This document shows, piece after piece, positions 50,884 to 62,857 of a stretch of DNA of 64,000 nucleotides. The notes under the pieces are model-generated. The model saw only the letters and a list, made by a program, of their open reading frames with translations. It was not told the origin of the DNA and searched no databases. Numbering within the stretch: position 1 is the stretch's first letter; each line of letters starts with the position of its first letter. The DNA is from Cafeteria roenbergensis (taxonomy: Eukaryota > Sar > Bigyra > Bicosoecida > Cafeteriaceae), in the NCBI GenBank assembly GCA_008330645.1, contig VLTN01000073.1, positions 104,567-168,566 of the forward strand, in the 5' to 3' direction. A program made the position numbers and the translations under genes.

Positions 50884-51320
50884 CAATCAGTTGAAAGCCT
50901 CCCCCAGAGACCGCGTGAGCCATTTGGCCGGAGCAGGCAAGCCAGTGCAGGGCGTGTTTGCACCACCGAGTTGCCCGAACATCTGCCCAAGTCCGAGTTC
51001 CAGCTCCCATCATTCCGCCAAATGGCAAATACGCTGCACAGTCGCGAAGAAAAGCCAATGGGCTGCGTTACACTCTCCCGCGAGAAAATGGCCCAAGAGT
51101 GAGCCCAAGCAGCTGCGGGCCAGGACGCTGGCGCACCCAGGCAATGCAGGCAGGGTCAAGTCGCCATTGCATGCCTGGCCGCCGCCAGGCTGAACGCGAG
51201 GGGCCTGCTGCATGTGGCTGAAGGCGGCTGACTGGCTGCTGATTGACTGTCTTCGCCTTCCTGGCCTGCTTCTCCCCTCCGACTCGCAGAACCGTGCCAT
51301 CGTGCAGGGGCGGTACGGCG
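50884..51320. promoter_or_regulatory. Divergent promoter region of the TBC and eEF2 kinase genes
   Basis: 437 bases between head-to-head starts. Near the kinase side, CTTCTCCCCTCCGACTCGCAG (51268-51288) looks like a splice acceptor, suggesting a 5' UTR intron for the kinase. No gene seen inside. Confidence 0.55.
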
Positions 51321-54194
51321 ATGCGAGTGTCCGAGCGAGATCAGCAGCCCAGCGCGCCAGACCCGTGGGCCGAGTTCGGCATTGACAAGTGCGTGGCAGA
51401 GCGCGGCACAGAAATGAGATTCGACCCGTTCGCGCAGGAGTGGAAGCGCTACGAGGTGCTCGTGAAGATGGAGCCAAAGGAGTTTGCCCACGGCTCGGTG
51501 CGGCGCTGCTTCCGCGCCAAGGTGGTGCCGATGTCGGCAGCGGCTGCAAGTGACATTGATGCACTCCGGCTCCCCATCGGCCTGGTGCCTGGTCTGGCAG
51601 CTGAACAAGCAGATGCACTGGCCGAGACTGTGCGTGCGTCAGTTCCGGGGGACGGGGCCGTGACAGTGGAGGACCTTCTCTTGGGGATCGAACGCGAGGG
51701 CGACGACGGCGCAATCTGCGCAGCACTTGCGGGCGCGGCGGGAGGGGCCGAAGGCACTGCCTCCAAGGCATGGCTTTCTGACCTGCAGGCCAGGCGCGCA
51801 ACCCTGCACCTGGAGGCAAGGTGGGCCAGGCCTGACTGCAACCGCGTGGCCAAGTGCTATCTTGACGACGCGCTCAAGGACGACGCCGTGCGCGCGGCCA
51901 CGGAAGAGGACGTTGTGTGCCAGGCAGTCGCCAAGGCGTGGGCCGAAGCATACAACCAGAGCGACATCGTCGAGGCGGCCATCGCCCCGAGCAAAGACGG
52001 GCGTTCCGATGCGCTTCGGCACCCACCAAAGCAGCTGGAGTTCGTCGCGCTCACGCTCCTGGAGCTCCCCAGCCGCCCTGTCGACGGCTCTGCCGGGCCC
52101 CGCATATACGCGCTGGAGGCCGTGATCGAGGGCGAGTACCGCAAGTTCAACAACAACGCCGGCATGCTGGTGGAGGACGTGCACCGCCAGACGCCGCAGG
52201 CACTCTCTCACTTCGCCTGGGAAAGGTCGGGTGGCAGGGTGATGCTTGCTGACGTCCAGGGCGTTGGCGAGCTGCTCACTGACCCGGTGATCCACACGGC
52301 CTCGGGCACCGGTTTCGGTTCCACCAACCTGGGCGTGCGGGGCATGTCTCTGTTCTTCGCGTCGCACCTTCACACGCCGCTGCTTGAACTTCTGGGGCTC
52401 AAGCCCTTTGGCCTCTCGCCTGTGGAAGTGCGGCGACTCCCGGCCCTCATCCGGGAGTTCCAGCAGCACGACTGGGACAAGACAGAGGCAGGCAAGGCCG
52501 GCGAGCCTGCCCCCGCCGTCAAGTTCCTCGCGGGAGGAGGTCAGGAGGTCTCCTTGGAGGCGGCCGCCGCAGCGGCCGCCGGGCCCATTCCGCTTGGCTT
52601 CGTCCCCAGCGAGGCTGACGAGGCCGCTCACGCCGACGCCGTTCGCCGGGCGGCAGCTTCTGCGTCGAGCTTCTCTGCGGCGGGCGCGGAGTCGCGACCT
52701 GAGGGTGTGGCGCCGGCGATGCGACGATCTCCCTCCAAGGGCCCGAGTTTGGCGTCAGGCCTCGGTGCCGCCACCGCGGGCTCGCGCGCCGGTCCTGCAC
52801 AGGGTTCCACCCCCACCGCGGGCAGTGCCATTCAGTCCCCGACTGCTTCCGGGGCGGGAAGCACAGTCAGGTCGATGCGGAGGGTTTGTTCGAGGTCTGG
52901 CCGGGAGCTGGCCAGGGGGGCGCTTGCTCCGGCACAGCACCTGATGCGAACTCACCATGCAGCCACCATTGCCCGCACAGACGCAGCGGGGTCGGGCATC
53001 GTCAGCGTGCCGATGCTCCCGACCCCGGTGCACGAAGAGGAGGCGGCCGAGGAAGACGACGTCTCAGCAGCCGCAACGGCGCCGACTGCCTCTGGTCCAA
53101 GCGGAGAGCGTGGCGGCACCGCCGTGTCCTCCGCCAGCGGCACCAGCGGGGTGTCAGCTTCCAAGTCTGAATCGCTCAAGCTCCTTCAGGCAGCCCTGCC
53201 ACAGTCGCCGTCCGCCAGGCCGTCAGTCGTGCCGGGGGTTGAAGTGGCAGAATTGGCCCTGGGCCCAGGGCTGGCTGCGGGCGCACTGGCATCTGCGCCC
53301 GACAGTCCCTACCTCAGCGCTGCTTCCGGAGGCATCGTTTTCTCCGAGCCAGACCTCGGTGAGGGCACCTCCTTCGAGGCTGTGCCGTCCGCGAGCCACC
53401 AGGCGGCCGGGGATGGAGCGTCCCCCGCGCAAAGCGGTTCAGAGTCGGCGACTGGGGCCGCAGCGAGCGTCGCGCTTGCCAGGAGCAACGCCGAATCGCT
53501 TCGCCTCGTGTTCGGAGCCACGCACTTTGATTTGGCGCTCTGCCACGCCAACGGGCGGCTCATGCACTTCCCGGAAACGGACGCATCCGCCGTTGGCTTC
53601 CACCTCGCCACAGCGGCGGAGCACTTTCCGCCAGCAGCACTCGCGGCCGCCAAAGTCTGCCTGGGCGAGGAAGCCGTGCCCTTCCCAGAGGGCTGTCTAG
53701 CTCCAAGCAAGATCCTCGCCTTCCGATGGTTCCACCGCGCTGCCACCATGGGAAGCCGAGCAGCCATGATCCGCGTCGCGCGCATGCTGCTTGAGGGCAT
53801 ACCTGCACCATTGGAGGCCGACCCGGCGAGCGCGTTGCGAACTTGGACCGGACTGCCACCGTTCGAGGCAGCGGACTCCGCAGCCTCGCGGGCGGTGGCC
53901 GTGCAGTGGGCCCGCGCAGGGGTCGCGGCCGACGCGGCGCTAGCGCTGCAATGGCTCGAGGCAGCCATCAAAACGGACCCTGATGCCGACGCCACGCGCA
54001 CAATGCTTTCTGATCCAGCGTGGCGGCTGCAAGCGGAGGCGGCGGCGCTTGCAGGGACCGGCGGGCCAGGCCTTGAGCCGGACACAGTGCGCGCAGCGAC
54101 CCTGTACACCTTGGCTGCTGAAGGAGCAATGGCCGTCGGCAAGTTCAAGGCCTCGTCCAAGTATTCAGCAGCAGCAGCAGCGCTCGAGGACTGA
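51321..54194 (+). CDS. EEF2K: Eukaryotic elongation factor 2 kinase (alpha-kinase family)
   Basis: 957 residues from the first ATG. DPWAEF near the N-terminus matches the calmodulin-binding start of animal eEF2K, and the alpha-kinase domain (about 45-370) follows: VAKCY with the catalytic Lys at 178, PQALSHFAWERS, ADVQGVGELLTDPVIHTASG with Asp 311 and Asp 321, and NLGVRGMSLFFASHLHTPLL. About 300 disordered residues lead to a C-terminal Sel1-like helical part (ILAFRWFHRAATMGSRAAMI, ALQWLEAAIK, LYTLAAEGAMAVGKFKASSK). This end-to-end order is that of eEF2K, which phosphorylates eEF2 and slows translation elongation in response to calcium and nutrient stress. Of the four zinc ligands, both His (297, 349) are kept; the first Cys is His 351 and the second is Leu 355. 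Confidence 0.93.
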   Translation: MRVSERDQQPSAPDPWAEFGIDKCVAERGTEMRFDPFAQEWKRYEVLVKMEPKEFAHGSVRRCFRAKVVPMSAAAASDIDALRLPIGLVPGLAAEQADALAETVRASVPGDGAVTVEDLLLGIEREGDDGAICAALAGAAGGAEGTASKAWLSDLQARRATLHLEARWARPDCNRVAKCYLDDALKDDAVRAATEEDVVCQAVAKAWAEAYNQSDIVEAAIAPSKDGRSDALRHPPKQLEFVALTLLELPSRPVDGSAGPRIYALEAVIEGEYRKFNNNAGMLVEDVHRQTPQALSHFAWERSGGRVMLADVQGVGELLTDPVIHTASGTGFGSTNLGVRGMSLFFASHLHTPLLELLGLKPFGLSPVEVRRLPALIREFQQHDWDKTEAGKAGEPAPAVKFLAGGGQEVSLEAAAAAAAGPIPLGFVPSEADEAAHADAVRRAAASASSFSAAGAESRPEGVAPAMRRSPSKGPSLASGLGAATAGSRAGPAQGSTPTAGSAIQSPTASGAGSTVRSMRRVCSRSGRELARGALAPAQHLMRTHHAATIARTDAAGSGIVSVPMLPTPVHEEEAAEEDDVSAAATAPTASGPSGERGGTAVSSASGTSGVSASKSESLKLLQAALPQSPSARPSVVPGVEVAELALGPGLAAGALASAPDSPYLSAASGGIVFSEPDLGEGTSFEAVPSASHQAAGDGASPAQSGSESATGAAASVALARSNAESLRLVFGATHFDLALCHANGRLMHFPETDASAVGFHLATAAEHFPPAALAAAKVCLGEEAVPFPEGCLAPSKILAFRWFHRAATMGSRAAMIRVARMLLEGIPAPLEADPASALRTWTGLPPFEAADSAASRAVAVQWARAGVAADAALALQWLEAAIKTDPDADATRTMLSDPAWRLQAEAAALAGTGGPGLEPDTVRAATLYTLAAEGAMAVGKFKASSKYSAAAAALED

Positions 54195-54359
54195 TGACGC
54201 TGCGGTGGGCCTCGACTCTGCAGGCACTTGCGTCTTGCCAAGCGTGACTCGCGCGTGTCTAGAACGTGGTCGTGTGCAGCTTAGTTAACTGGCATCTAAA
54301 GAAATACCAGAGCGGCTACGCGGCTGCAGAAACAACACCAGCCATCTTCGTGCAAGTGC
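54195..54359. other. 3' flank of the eEF2 kinase gene
   Basis: 165 bases of lower GC, presumably 3' UTR, running into the truncated edge of histone cluster 3. Nothing else seen. Confidence 0.5.
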
Positions 54360-54374
54360 TGTTGAATGAACACC
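54358..54374 (-). terminator. Histone 3' stem-loop of H3 (54548-54958), edge copy with altered stem
   Basis: In sense it reads GGTGTTCATTCAACAGC: the second base pair of the stem is lost because the repeat edge lies within the element. Five pairs, four of them inner, remain. Confidence 0.75.
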
Positions 54375-54547
54375 GGGGTTGTTGCGGGTGTGCGGGACAA
54401 TGCAGCTCCCGGCGCGACCCGACTGCTGCTGCTGCTGCTGCTGCGGGCCGTCCCTGGCAGCGCCGCGGCGAGCGCCGCTCCGCCAGGCCCTCCAGCGGAG
54501 CAAACCAGCCGCGCGCCCAGCCGGGAGTGCGCGGGGCGCCTGGGCGC

Positions 54548-55676
<1,129 letters not shown>

Positions 55677-55818
55677 GCGCAGGGCTGATGCGGCCCCGGT
55701 CGGCACGCGCCATGCGGAGCCGCGGCGGGACAGGGGCGTGAGCGGCTCTGGCCGCACTCGCCTGCGGCCCCGGCCCTCCTCCCCGGACCGTCTCCGGCGT
55801 ACCCACACCCACACCCCC

Positions 55819-55835
55819 GGTGTTCATTCAACACC
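55819..55835 (+). terminator. Histone 3' stem-loop of H4 (55365-55676)
   Basis: Perfect palindrome, 142 bases past the stop. Confidence 0.85.
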
Positions 55836-56688
55836 ACCACCACCGGCCTGGTGACGCCATGAGCAGGGGAGCGGGACGATGCTCACTCGCACCGCACAGC
55901 CGCCCCAATCACACGCGCGATGCTCATTCGCCTGCAAAGCAGCGGCACACACGAGCGCCCGAATCGCTGCTGAGGTCGAGCGGGGCTGTCGGCCTGCATG
56001 CGCCTCCCGGCCGTGCCAGGCCTGCGAGGGGTCATGCGCGGCACCATCAGGAAAGCCCACGCAGGCGATGCGGAGCCACGAGCAGTGCACCCGGCGCATG
56101 CGAGACGAGGCGCAGGAGCCCGATGCGCGGGCGCCGACGAGGTCGGGACAACTGCCCGTCCCGCGCGCTGGCTCTGCGTGCAGAAGCGGGCTCCGTCCGG
56201 CAGAGCAGGGGCCGCGGGCCGTGTCGGCCACACTGAATCTGCGACCAGCGCGCTGCTGTTCGCATTCGCCGCGCACCAACCCCCTTCCGCGCGCAATCGC
56301 GGTGAGACCCCCCTCCCCCGCCCCCCTGGAAGCCACCGGCGCGCGCACTGGCGGTGGCGAGCAGTCGAGGTCCGCCCTGGCCTGCGCGGCGCGCTCGGTC
56401 GCCCAGCTGGCCGGCGAAAGCGCTCGGTGCCAGCCAGCCCTCCCGTGTCGCGTCTCGCGCCGCGTGCTGGCGCCCCGCCGCGTGCCGCGGGGCTTCCGGA
56501 GCGTCGTGCGTGCATCCGGCGCGGCAGTCGGGCGCCCTTGCACGGCAGGTGCGCTGCGCGATGCGGAGCCAGAAAATGCCGCCGATGTTGCGGGCAACTG
56601 CCCGACTTGAGATTGATTGCCGCAGGACAGGCAGGCTCCGGCCGCGCAGAGCGAGTCGGGCGCACCACCAGCTCAGGCCAACGCAGAG

Positions 56689-57948
56689 ATGGCCCAAACT
56701 CAGCCCCACGGGCCGGGCTGCGCCCACGACGCGAAGCCTGGCAAGGGCCCATTTCCCCAGCCCAGCAGTCCAGGCCAGTCGTCAGCTCCGGTCAGCGAGG
56801 GAGGGGGCGGGCCTCCCCCTGAAACGCAGAACAATTCCAACGACCTTCTCAAGCGGCTGGTTGCTCTTGAGGACGAGCAAGCCGCGCGCAGGGCCGAGTA
56901 CGACTCGGCGCGGCAATCAGCCGCCAAGGCGGAAGAAAAACTCGCTCGACTCGAGGCCGACCACAAAGCGGACGTCGCTCGACTCGAGGCCGAGTACGAC
57001 GAGCTCAAGGCCGAGCACGGCTCCACGCGGGGCGAGATCGAGCTGCTCAGCTCCTTCGTGCTCCTCACGGTTCCGCCCCTGGTCATTTGCGACTTGGCCC
57101 TTCACTTGGTCGACCTGCTATGGGTGCTGCTGTTCTGCAAGTCGGGCAGGGGCATGAAAGACCTGGATCCGCTTAAACTAACAGATGCGCCACGCTCGCT
57201 GTGGGCACGTCTTCCTGCCCCGAAGAAAAAGGCTGACGGCTCGGCGGCCTCTGCGGGCGAGCCGGAGGACCGGCGCCGGGGGCTGCGACTTCCGAGAGAC
57301 GTTGCCGAGGAGATGCTTGCAAAAGGGAGTCTCTGCCTGTGCCAGATGGATGTGGCGACCAAGCCGACGCTGTTTCCCGGAAAGAGCAAGCTCGCTGCAG
57401 GGAGCGGCGAGCACATTGTCGTTGGAGTTGTGCCTTGGCTCAGCGAGTTGGTGACCCAACGCAATGACCAAGCCCACCCATTCGGCGACTTCGTGTTCAA
57501 GAGCGGCGAGACTCCACAAGTGAAGCACGCCCTGAAGGTGGCGGACCACATTACCGATCAAGTCGACAGCAAGTACAGCCACCTTAAGAGGAGCGCGGAT
57601 CACAAGCCGAGCGCTGGCGCTGACGCCGATGATGAAAGCAGCGGCACTGCATCCGCCGCCGCTGCTGCTGCTGCTTGTGCTGCTGCATCCGGCGGTGGTG
57701 CTGCTGCTCCCGGCACGCCCCCCCCGGGCAAAGCGTGGGCGAGCAAGGCCGCCACTTGGGCGGCGGTCGTTCGCCGCAAGTCTTCGCAGGCGCAGAAGCC
57801 CGGGCTTGCGCGGCCTCGCACCTCAGAGGAGCAGCGGACACAAGCCAAGTCTCCTTCGAAGCTTGTCAAGGAGTCTATGGATCACTTCGAGACGATGACC
57901 GACGCAGTTGCGGCAGTGCGCAGCCTCCTTGCTGCCTTCGACGTCTAG
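56689..57948 (+). CDS. Gene X, copy 3 (shortest coiled coil)
   Basis: 419 residues from the first ATG. Only two DHKADVARLEA/EYDELKAEH-type steps remain in the coiled coil. The hydrophobic segment is SSFVLLTVPPLVICDLALHL then VDLLWVLLFC, and the sequence right after it (KSGRGMKDLDPLKLTDAPRS) differs entirely from copies 1 and 2 (KFCQSAGTS-type) before homology resumes at DAPRSLWARLP. The central domain agrees with copy 1 rather than copy 2 (LPRDVAEEMLAKGSLCLCQM). The Ala tract is short and the basic tail ends SLLAAFDV. Confidence 0.85.
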   Translation: MAQTQPHGPGCAHDAKPGKGPFPQPSSPGQSSAPVSEGGGGPPPETQNNSNDLLKRLVALEDEQAARRAEYDSARQSAAKAEEKLARLEADHKADVARLEAEYDELKAEHGSTRGEIELLSSFVLLTVPPLVICDLALHLVDLLWVLLFCKSGRGMKDLDPLKLTDAPRSLWARLPAPKKKADGSAASAGEPEDRRRGLRLPRDVAEEMLAKGSLCLCQMDVATKPTLFPGKSKLAAGSGEHIVVGVVPWLSELVTQRNDQAHPFGDFVFKSGETPQVKHALKVADHITDQVDSKYSHLKRSADHKPSAGADADDESSGTASAAAAAAACAAASGGGAAAPGTPPPGKAWASKAATWAAVVRRKSSQAQKPGLARPRTSEEQRTQAKSPSKLVKESMDHFETMTDAVAAVRSLLAAFDV

Positions 57949-58912
57949 CGTGGCCACGGAGCCTGCTGAACACCGCCCGCCGCGTGATCGGATCGCCCTT
58001 GCTCGCTCAGTGGCCGCCTGCCATCGGCCGCGCGCACACGCCGTCTTGCGCCGCCGCACTGCCTGTGGCCGTGGCTGCACTGCGTGCGCGCACGGCGTGG
58101 AGCGCCTGTGTGGGGCACGGGCACCAATCACAATCACAACCCCCAACGGAAGCCGCGCGCTGCTCCGCACGGCCTGCTCCGCGTCACACACTTGCCCGGG
58201 CGCTGCGGACAGACGCGGCCAAGCCAGCACTCCAAGCTCGATGCTGCTGCTCCCCAGCGCGGCTCGAGCGCTGGCACAGTCCGGGCACCGGTCCGGCCTT
58301 GCCCGCAGAACGCCTCTGCGGCCGCTGCCGCCAGCGCAGCGGCGGAGCGCCCCGCGAGATGCCCCAGTGTCGCAGATTCGTGGCGACGGGCATAGCGCCC
58401 ACTCGACAGTGTGGCCCGTCGCGGCTCACGCCAGCCCCGCTCGACAGCGAAGCCAAGCTCCCCAGCGTGCGCCGGCTCGCCGATGTCGCGGTCGGCCGCG
58501 ACGCAGGCCCGTCCGTGCCCCGTACTCCGAGGCGCTCCCAAGGCGACCTCGCGTGCACCCAACGCCACGGAGGCCCCACGCCGTGCACACAGACCCGATG
58601 GCTTCACCGGCATGGCACCAGGCGACGGGAACGAAGGCGGGCGCCTTGGTCCCCTGCTTGATGACGCGCGCGGGCTGCTGGACTCTGGGGCTCCACGGAG
58701 CAGCCTTGCGTGCCACTCCGAGGAGCCCAGGTCACACGCGCTCACGCTGCACCGCGCCAGCGTGTGCTCGGGTCCGGGCCGTCACAGCGCCGCGCCGACG
58801 CCATGCCCAGCGCGAGGGCAGCGCAGAGGTCGCAGGCGCGAGCGAGTGCCCGGGCCGCTTCGGTGCGTGTGCGCGCGCCGCTCCTCGCTCAGCGCGGCAG
58901 GACTACTGCGGT

Positions 58913-58929
58913 GGTGTTGAATGAACACC
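58913..58929 (-). terminator. Histone 3' stem-loop of H2B (59059-59421)
   Basis: Perfect palindrome in H2B sense. Confidence 0.85.
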
Positions 58930-59058
58930 GGGGTTTGGTGGCGTGGCCGGCCTCGGGAGTGCTGCCGACCACAGGGCTCGCTGCGCTGGGGCGGCTCGCC
59001 GGTCCGGGGCTGGGGGCGGCGCCGATCCATGTGCGCCCCAGCCCCGAGCCGCTCGCGC

Positions 59059-59421
59059 TCAGGCGGAGGTGAACTTGGTCACCGCCTTGGTGCCCTCGGA
59101 CACGGCGTGCTTGGCGAGCTCTCCGGGGAGCACCAGGCGCACGGCGGTCTGGACTTCGCGGCTGGAGCAGGTGGCCTTCTTGTTCTGGCGGCACAGGTTG
59201 GCGGCCTCCGTGCACACACGCTCGAACACGTCGTTGATGAACGAGTTCATGATGCTCATGCCCTTCTTGGAGATGCCGTACTGGGGGTGCACCTGCTTGA
59301 GCACCTTGTAGATGTACGAGCTGTACGTCTCGGTGCGGCGCTTGGGGCGCTTGGCGCCGGCCGTGGCGGCCTTCTTCGAGGCCTTGGCGGCCTTCTTCGA
59401 CGACGCGGGGGTCTTGGCCAT
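59059..59421 (-). CDS. H2B: Histone H2B, cluster 3
   Basis: Same 120-residue protein as at 11566. Confidence 0.99.
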   Translation of the reverse strand: MAKTPASSKKAAKASKKAATAGAKRPKRRTETYSSYIYKVLKQVHPQYGISKKGMSIMNSFINDVFERVCTEAANLCRQNKKATCSSREVQTAVRLVLPGELAKHAVSEGTKAVTKFTSA

Positions 59422-59673
59422 GCTGGATCGGAGGAGGAGTGCCGCCGGGGCGGGCGGGCGGGGCGCTGCCGCCGCGACTCTGCCCGGCGCCGTGCGCCGC
59501 GGATGGGCGCAGCGGCGGCGGCTCTGCGCGCCGGCTGGGCGGCGGCCGCGGCCATGCTGCGCGCTCGCCGGCGGCCGCCTCTGCCGCCCCTGCGGCGCCT
59601 CGCCTCCGCGGGCGGGCGGGGAGGGGGCACCCCCCCCCTCTGATCTCCTCGGAGCCTCCACCGACTCTCTAGC
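59422..59673. promoter_or_regulatory. H2B/H2A divergent promoter region, cluster 3
   Basis: 252 bases, equivalent to 11314-11565. Confidence 0.7.
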
Positions 59674-60060
59674 ATGTCTGGCAAGGGCAAGGCAGGCCGC
59701 GGCAAGAAGTCCGCCAAGGGCACCACCCGCTCGGCCAAGGCCGGGCTCCAGTTCCCCGTGGGCCGCGTGGGCCGCTACATGCGCCAGCAGCGCATCGCGG
59801 CGCGCATCGGCGCCGGCGCCCCCGTGTACATGGCGGCGGTCATGGAGTACCTCGCCGCCGAGATCCTCGAGCTGGCCGGCAACGCCACCAAGGACTCCAA
59901 GAAGACCCGCATCGTGCCCCGCCACGTGCAGCTCGCCGTGCGCAACGACGAGGAGCTCAACAAGCTGCTCGCCAACGTGACCATCGCCTCCGGCGGTGTC
60001 ATCCCGAGCATCCACCAGGTGCTGCTCCCCAAGGGCACCAAGGCCGCCAAGACCGCGTGA
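59674..60060 (+). CDS. H2A: Histone H2A, cluster 3
   Basis: Same 128-residue protein as at 10927. Confidence 0.99.
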   Translation: MSGKGKAGRGKKSAKGTTRSAKAGLQFPVGRVGRYMRQQRIAARIGAGAPVYMAAVMEYLAAEILELAGNATKDSKKTRIVPRHVQLAVRNDEELNKLLANVTIASGGVIPSIHQVLLPKGTKAAKTA

Positions 60061-60142
60061 GCGCGAGGCGCGCCCATGGAGCGCGGCTGTCCCGCGCAGC
60101 GGTGCCGGCCCGGCCCGCTCCACGCACCACCACCCCACCCCC

Positions 60143-60159
60143 GGTGTTCATTCAACACC
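60143..60159 (+). terminator. Histone 3' stem-loop of H2A (59674-60060)
   Basis: Perfect palindrome. Confidence 0.85.
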
Positions 60160-60534
60160 ACCAGACCGCGCGAGGCCACTGCATGGGAGGAGCCCACGGC
60201 GCAGCGCGGTGGGGCGGCAGCAGCAGCAGCGGCAACCGCACACGCTGCGCCTGCGCTCGAGTCTCGAACAGACGGCCGGCCCAGCACACACACACACACA
60301 CGCTCGCATGCCGGCCCAGGGGGCGCCTTCCGCCCGCAGGCTCGGTGCTGTGTGCGCGCGTGTCGGCGTGGAGCCGCTCGCGGGCCGGCGATTCGACGTG
60401 CGCGCTCTCGGCAGCCCCGACTGGCCCGGTGTGCGCGTGTGCCCGGGAGTGAGCCGCTTCCGGGGCGCGCCTGGACAGCGTGCGCGCGCTGCATCGGCAG
60501 CCAGCGGGCAGTGCGGCGCGCCTTCCCGTTGGGT

Positions 60535-60551
60535 GGTGTTGAATGAACACC
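60535..60551 (-). terminator. Histone 3' stem-loop of H3 (60719-61129)
   Basis: Perfect palindrome in H3 sense. Confidence 0.85.
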
Positions 60552-60718
60552 GGGGTTGTTGCGGGTGTGCGGGACAATGCAGCTCCCGGCGCGACCCGAC
60601 TGCTGCTGCAGCAGCGGGCCGTCCCTGGCAGCGCCGCGGCGAGCGCCGCTCCGCCAGGCCCTCCAGCGGAGCAAACCAGCCGCGCGCCCAGCCGGGAGTG
60701 CGCGGGGCGCCTGGGCGC

Positions 60719-61844
<1,126 letters not shown>

Positions 61845-61985
61845 GCGCAGGGCTGATGCGGCCCCGGTCGGCACGCGCCATGCGGAGCCGCGGCGGGACG
61901 GGGCGTGAGCAGCTCCGGCCGCACTCGCCTGCGGCCCCGGCCCTCCTCCCCGGACCGTCTCCGGCGTACCCACACCCACACCCCC

Positions 61986-62003
61986 GGTGTTCATTCAAAC
62001 ACC
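61986..62003 (+). terminator. Histone 3' stem-loop of H4 (61534-61844), one extra A
   Basis: Reads GGTGTTCATTCAAACACC; the added A in the A run makes the loop six bases or bulges the stem. It probably shares the cause of the other indels here. Confidence 0.75.
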
Positions 62004-62857
62004 ACCACCACCGGCCTGGTGACGCCATGAGCAGGGGAGCGGGACGATGCTCACTCGCACCGCACAGCCGCCCCAATCACACGCACGATGCTCATTCACC
62101 CGCAACGCAGCGGCACACACGAGCGCCCGAATCGCTGCTGAGGTCGAGCGGGGCTGTCGGCCTGCGTGCGCCTCCCGGCCGTGCCAGGCCTGCGAGGGGA
62201 CGCGCGGCACCATCAGGAAAGCCCACGCAGGCGAAGCGGCGCCACGAGCAGTGCACCCGACGCATGCAAGCCGAGGCGCTGGAGCCCGATGCGCGGGCGC
62301 CGACGAGGGCGGGACAACTGCCCGTCCCGCGCGCTGGCTCTGCGTGCAGAAGCGGGCTCCGTCCGGCAGAGCAGGGGCCGCGGGTCGTGTCGGCCACACT
62401 GAATCTGCGACCAGCGCGCTGCTGTTCGCATTCGCCGCGCACCAACCCCCTTCCGCGCGCAATCGCGGTGAGACCCCCCCTCCCCCGCGCCCCTGGAACG
62501 CCCCCTTCCGCGCGCACTGGCGGTGGCGAGCAGTCGAGGTCCGCCCTGGCCTGCGCGGCGCGCTCGGTCGCCCAGCTGGCCGGCGAAAGCGCTCGGTGCC
62601 AGCCAGCCCTCCCGTGTCGCGTCTCGCGCCGCGTGCTGGCGCCCCGCCGCGTGCCGCGGGGCTTCCGGAGCGTCGTGCGTGCATCCGGCGCGGCAGTCGG
62701 GCGCCCTTGCACGGCAGGTGCGCTGCGCGATGCGGAGCCAGAAAATGCCGCCGATGTTGCGGGCAACTGCCCGACTTGAGATTGATTGCCGCAGGACAGG
62801 CAGGCTCCGGCCGCGCAGAGCGAGTCGGGCGCACCACCAGCTCAGACCAACGCAGAG

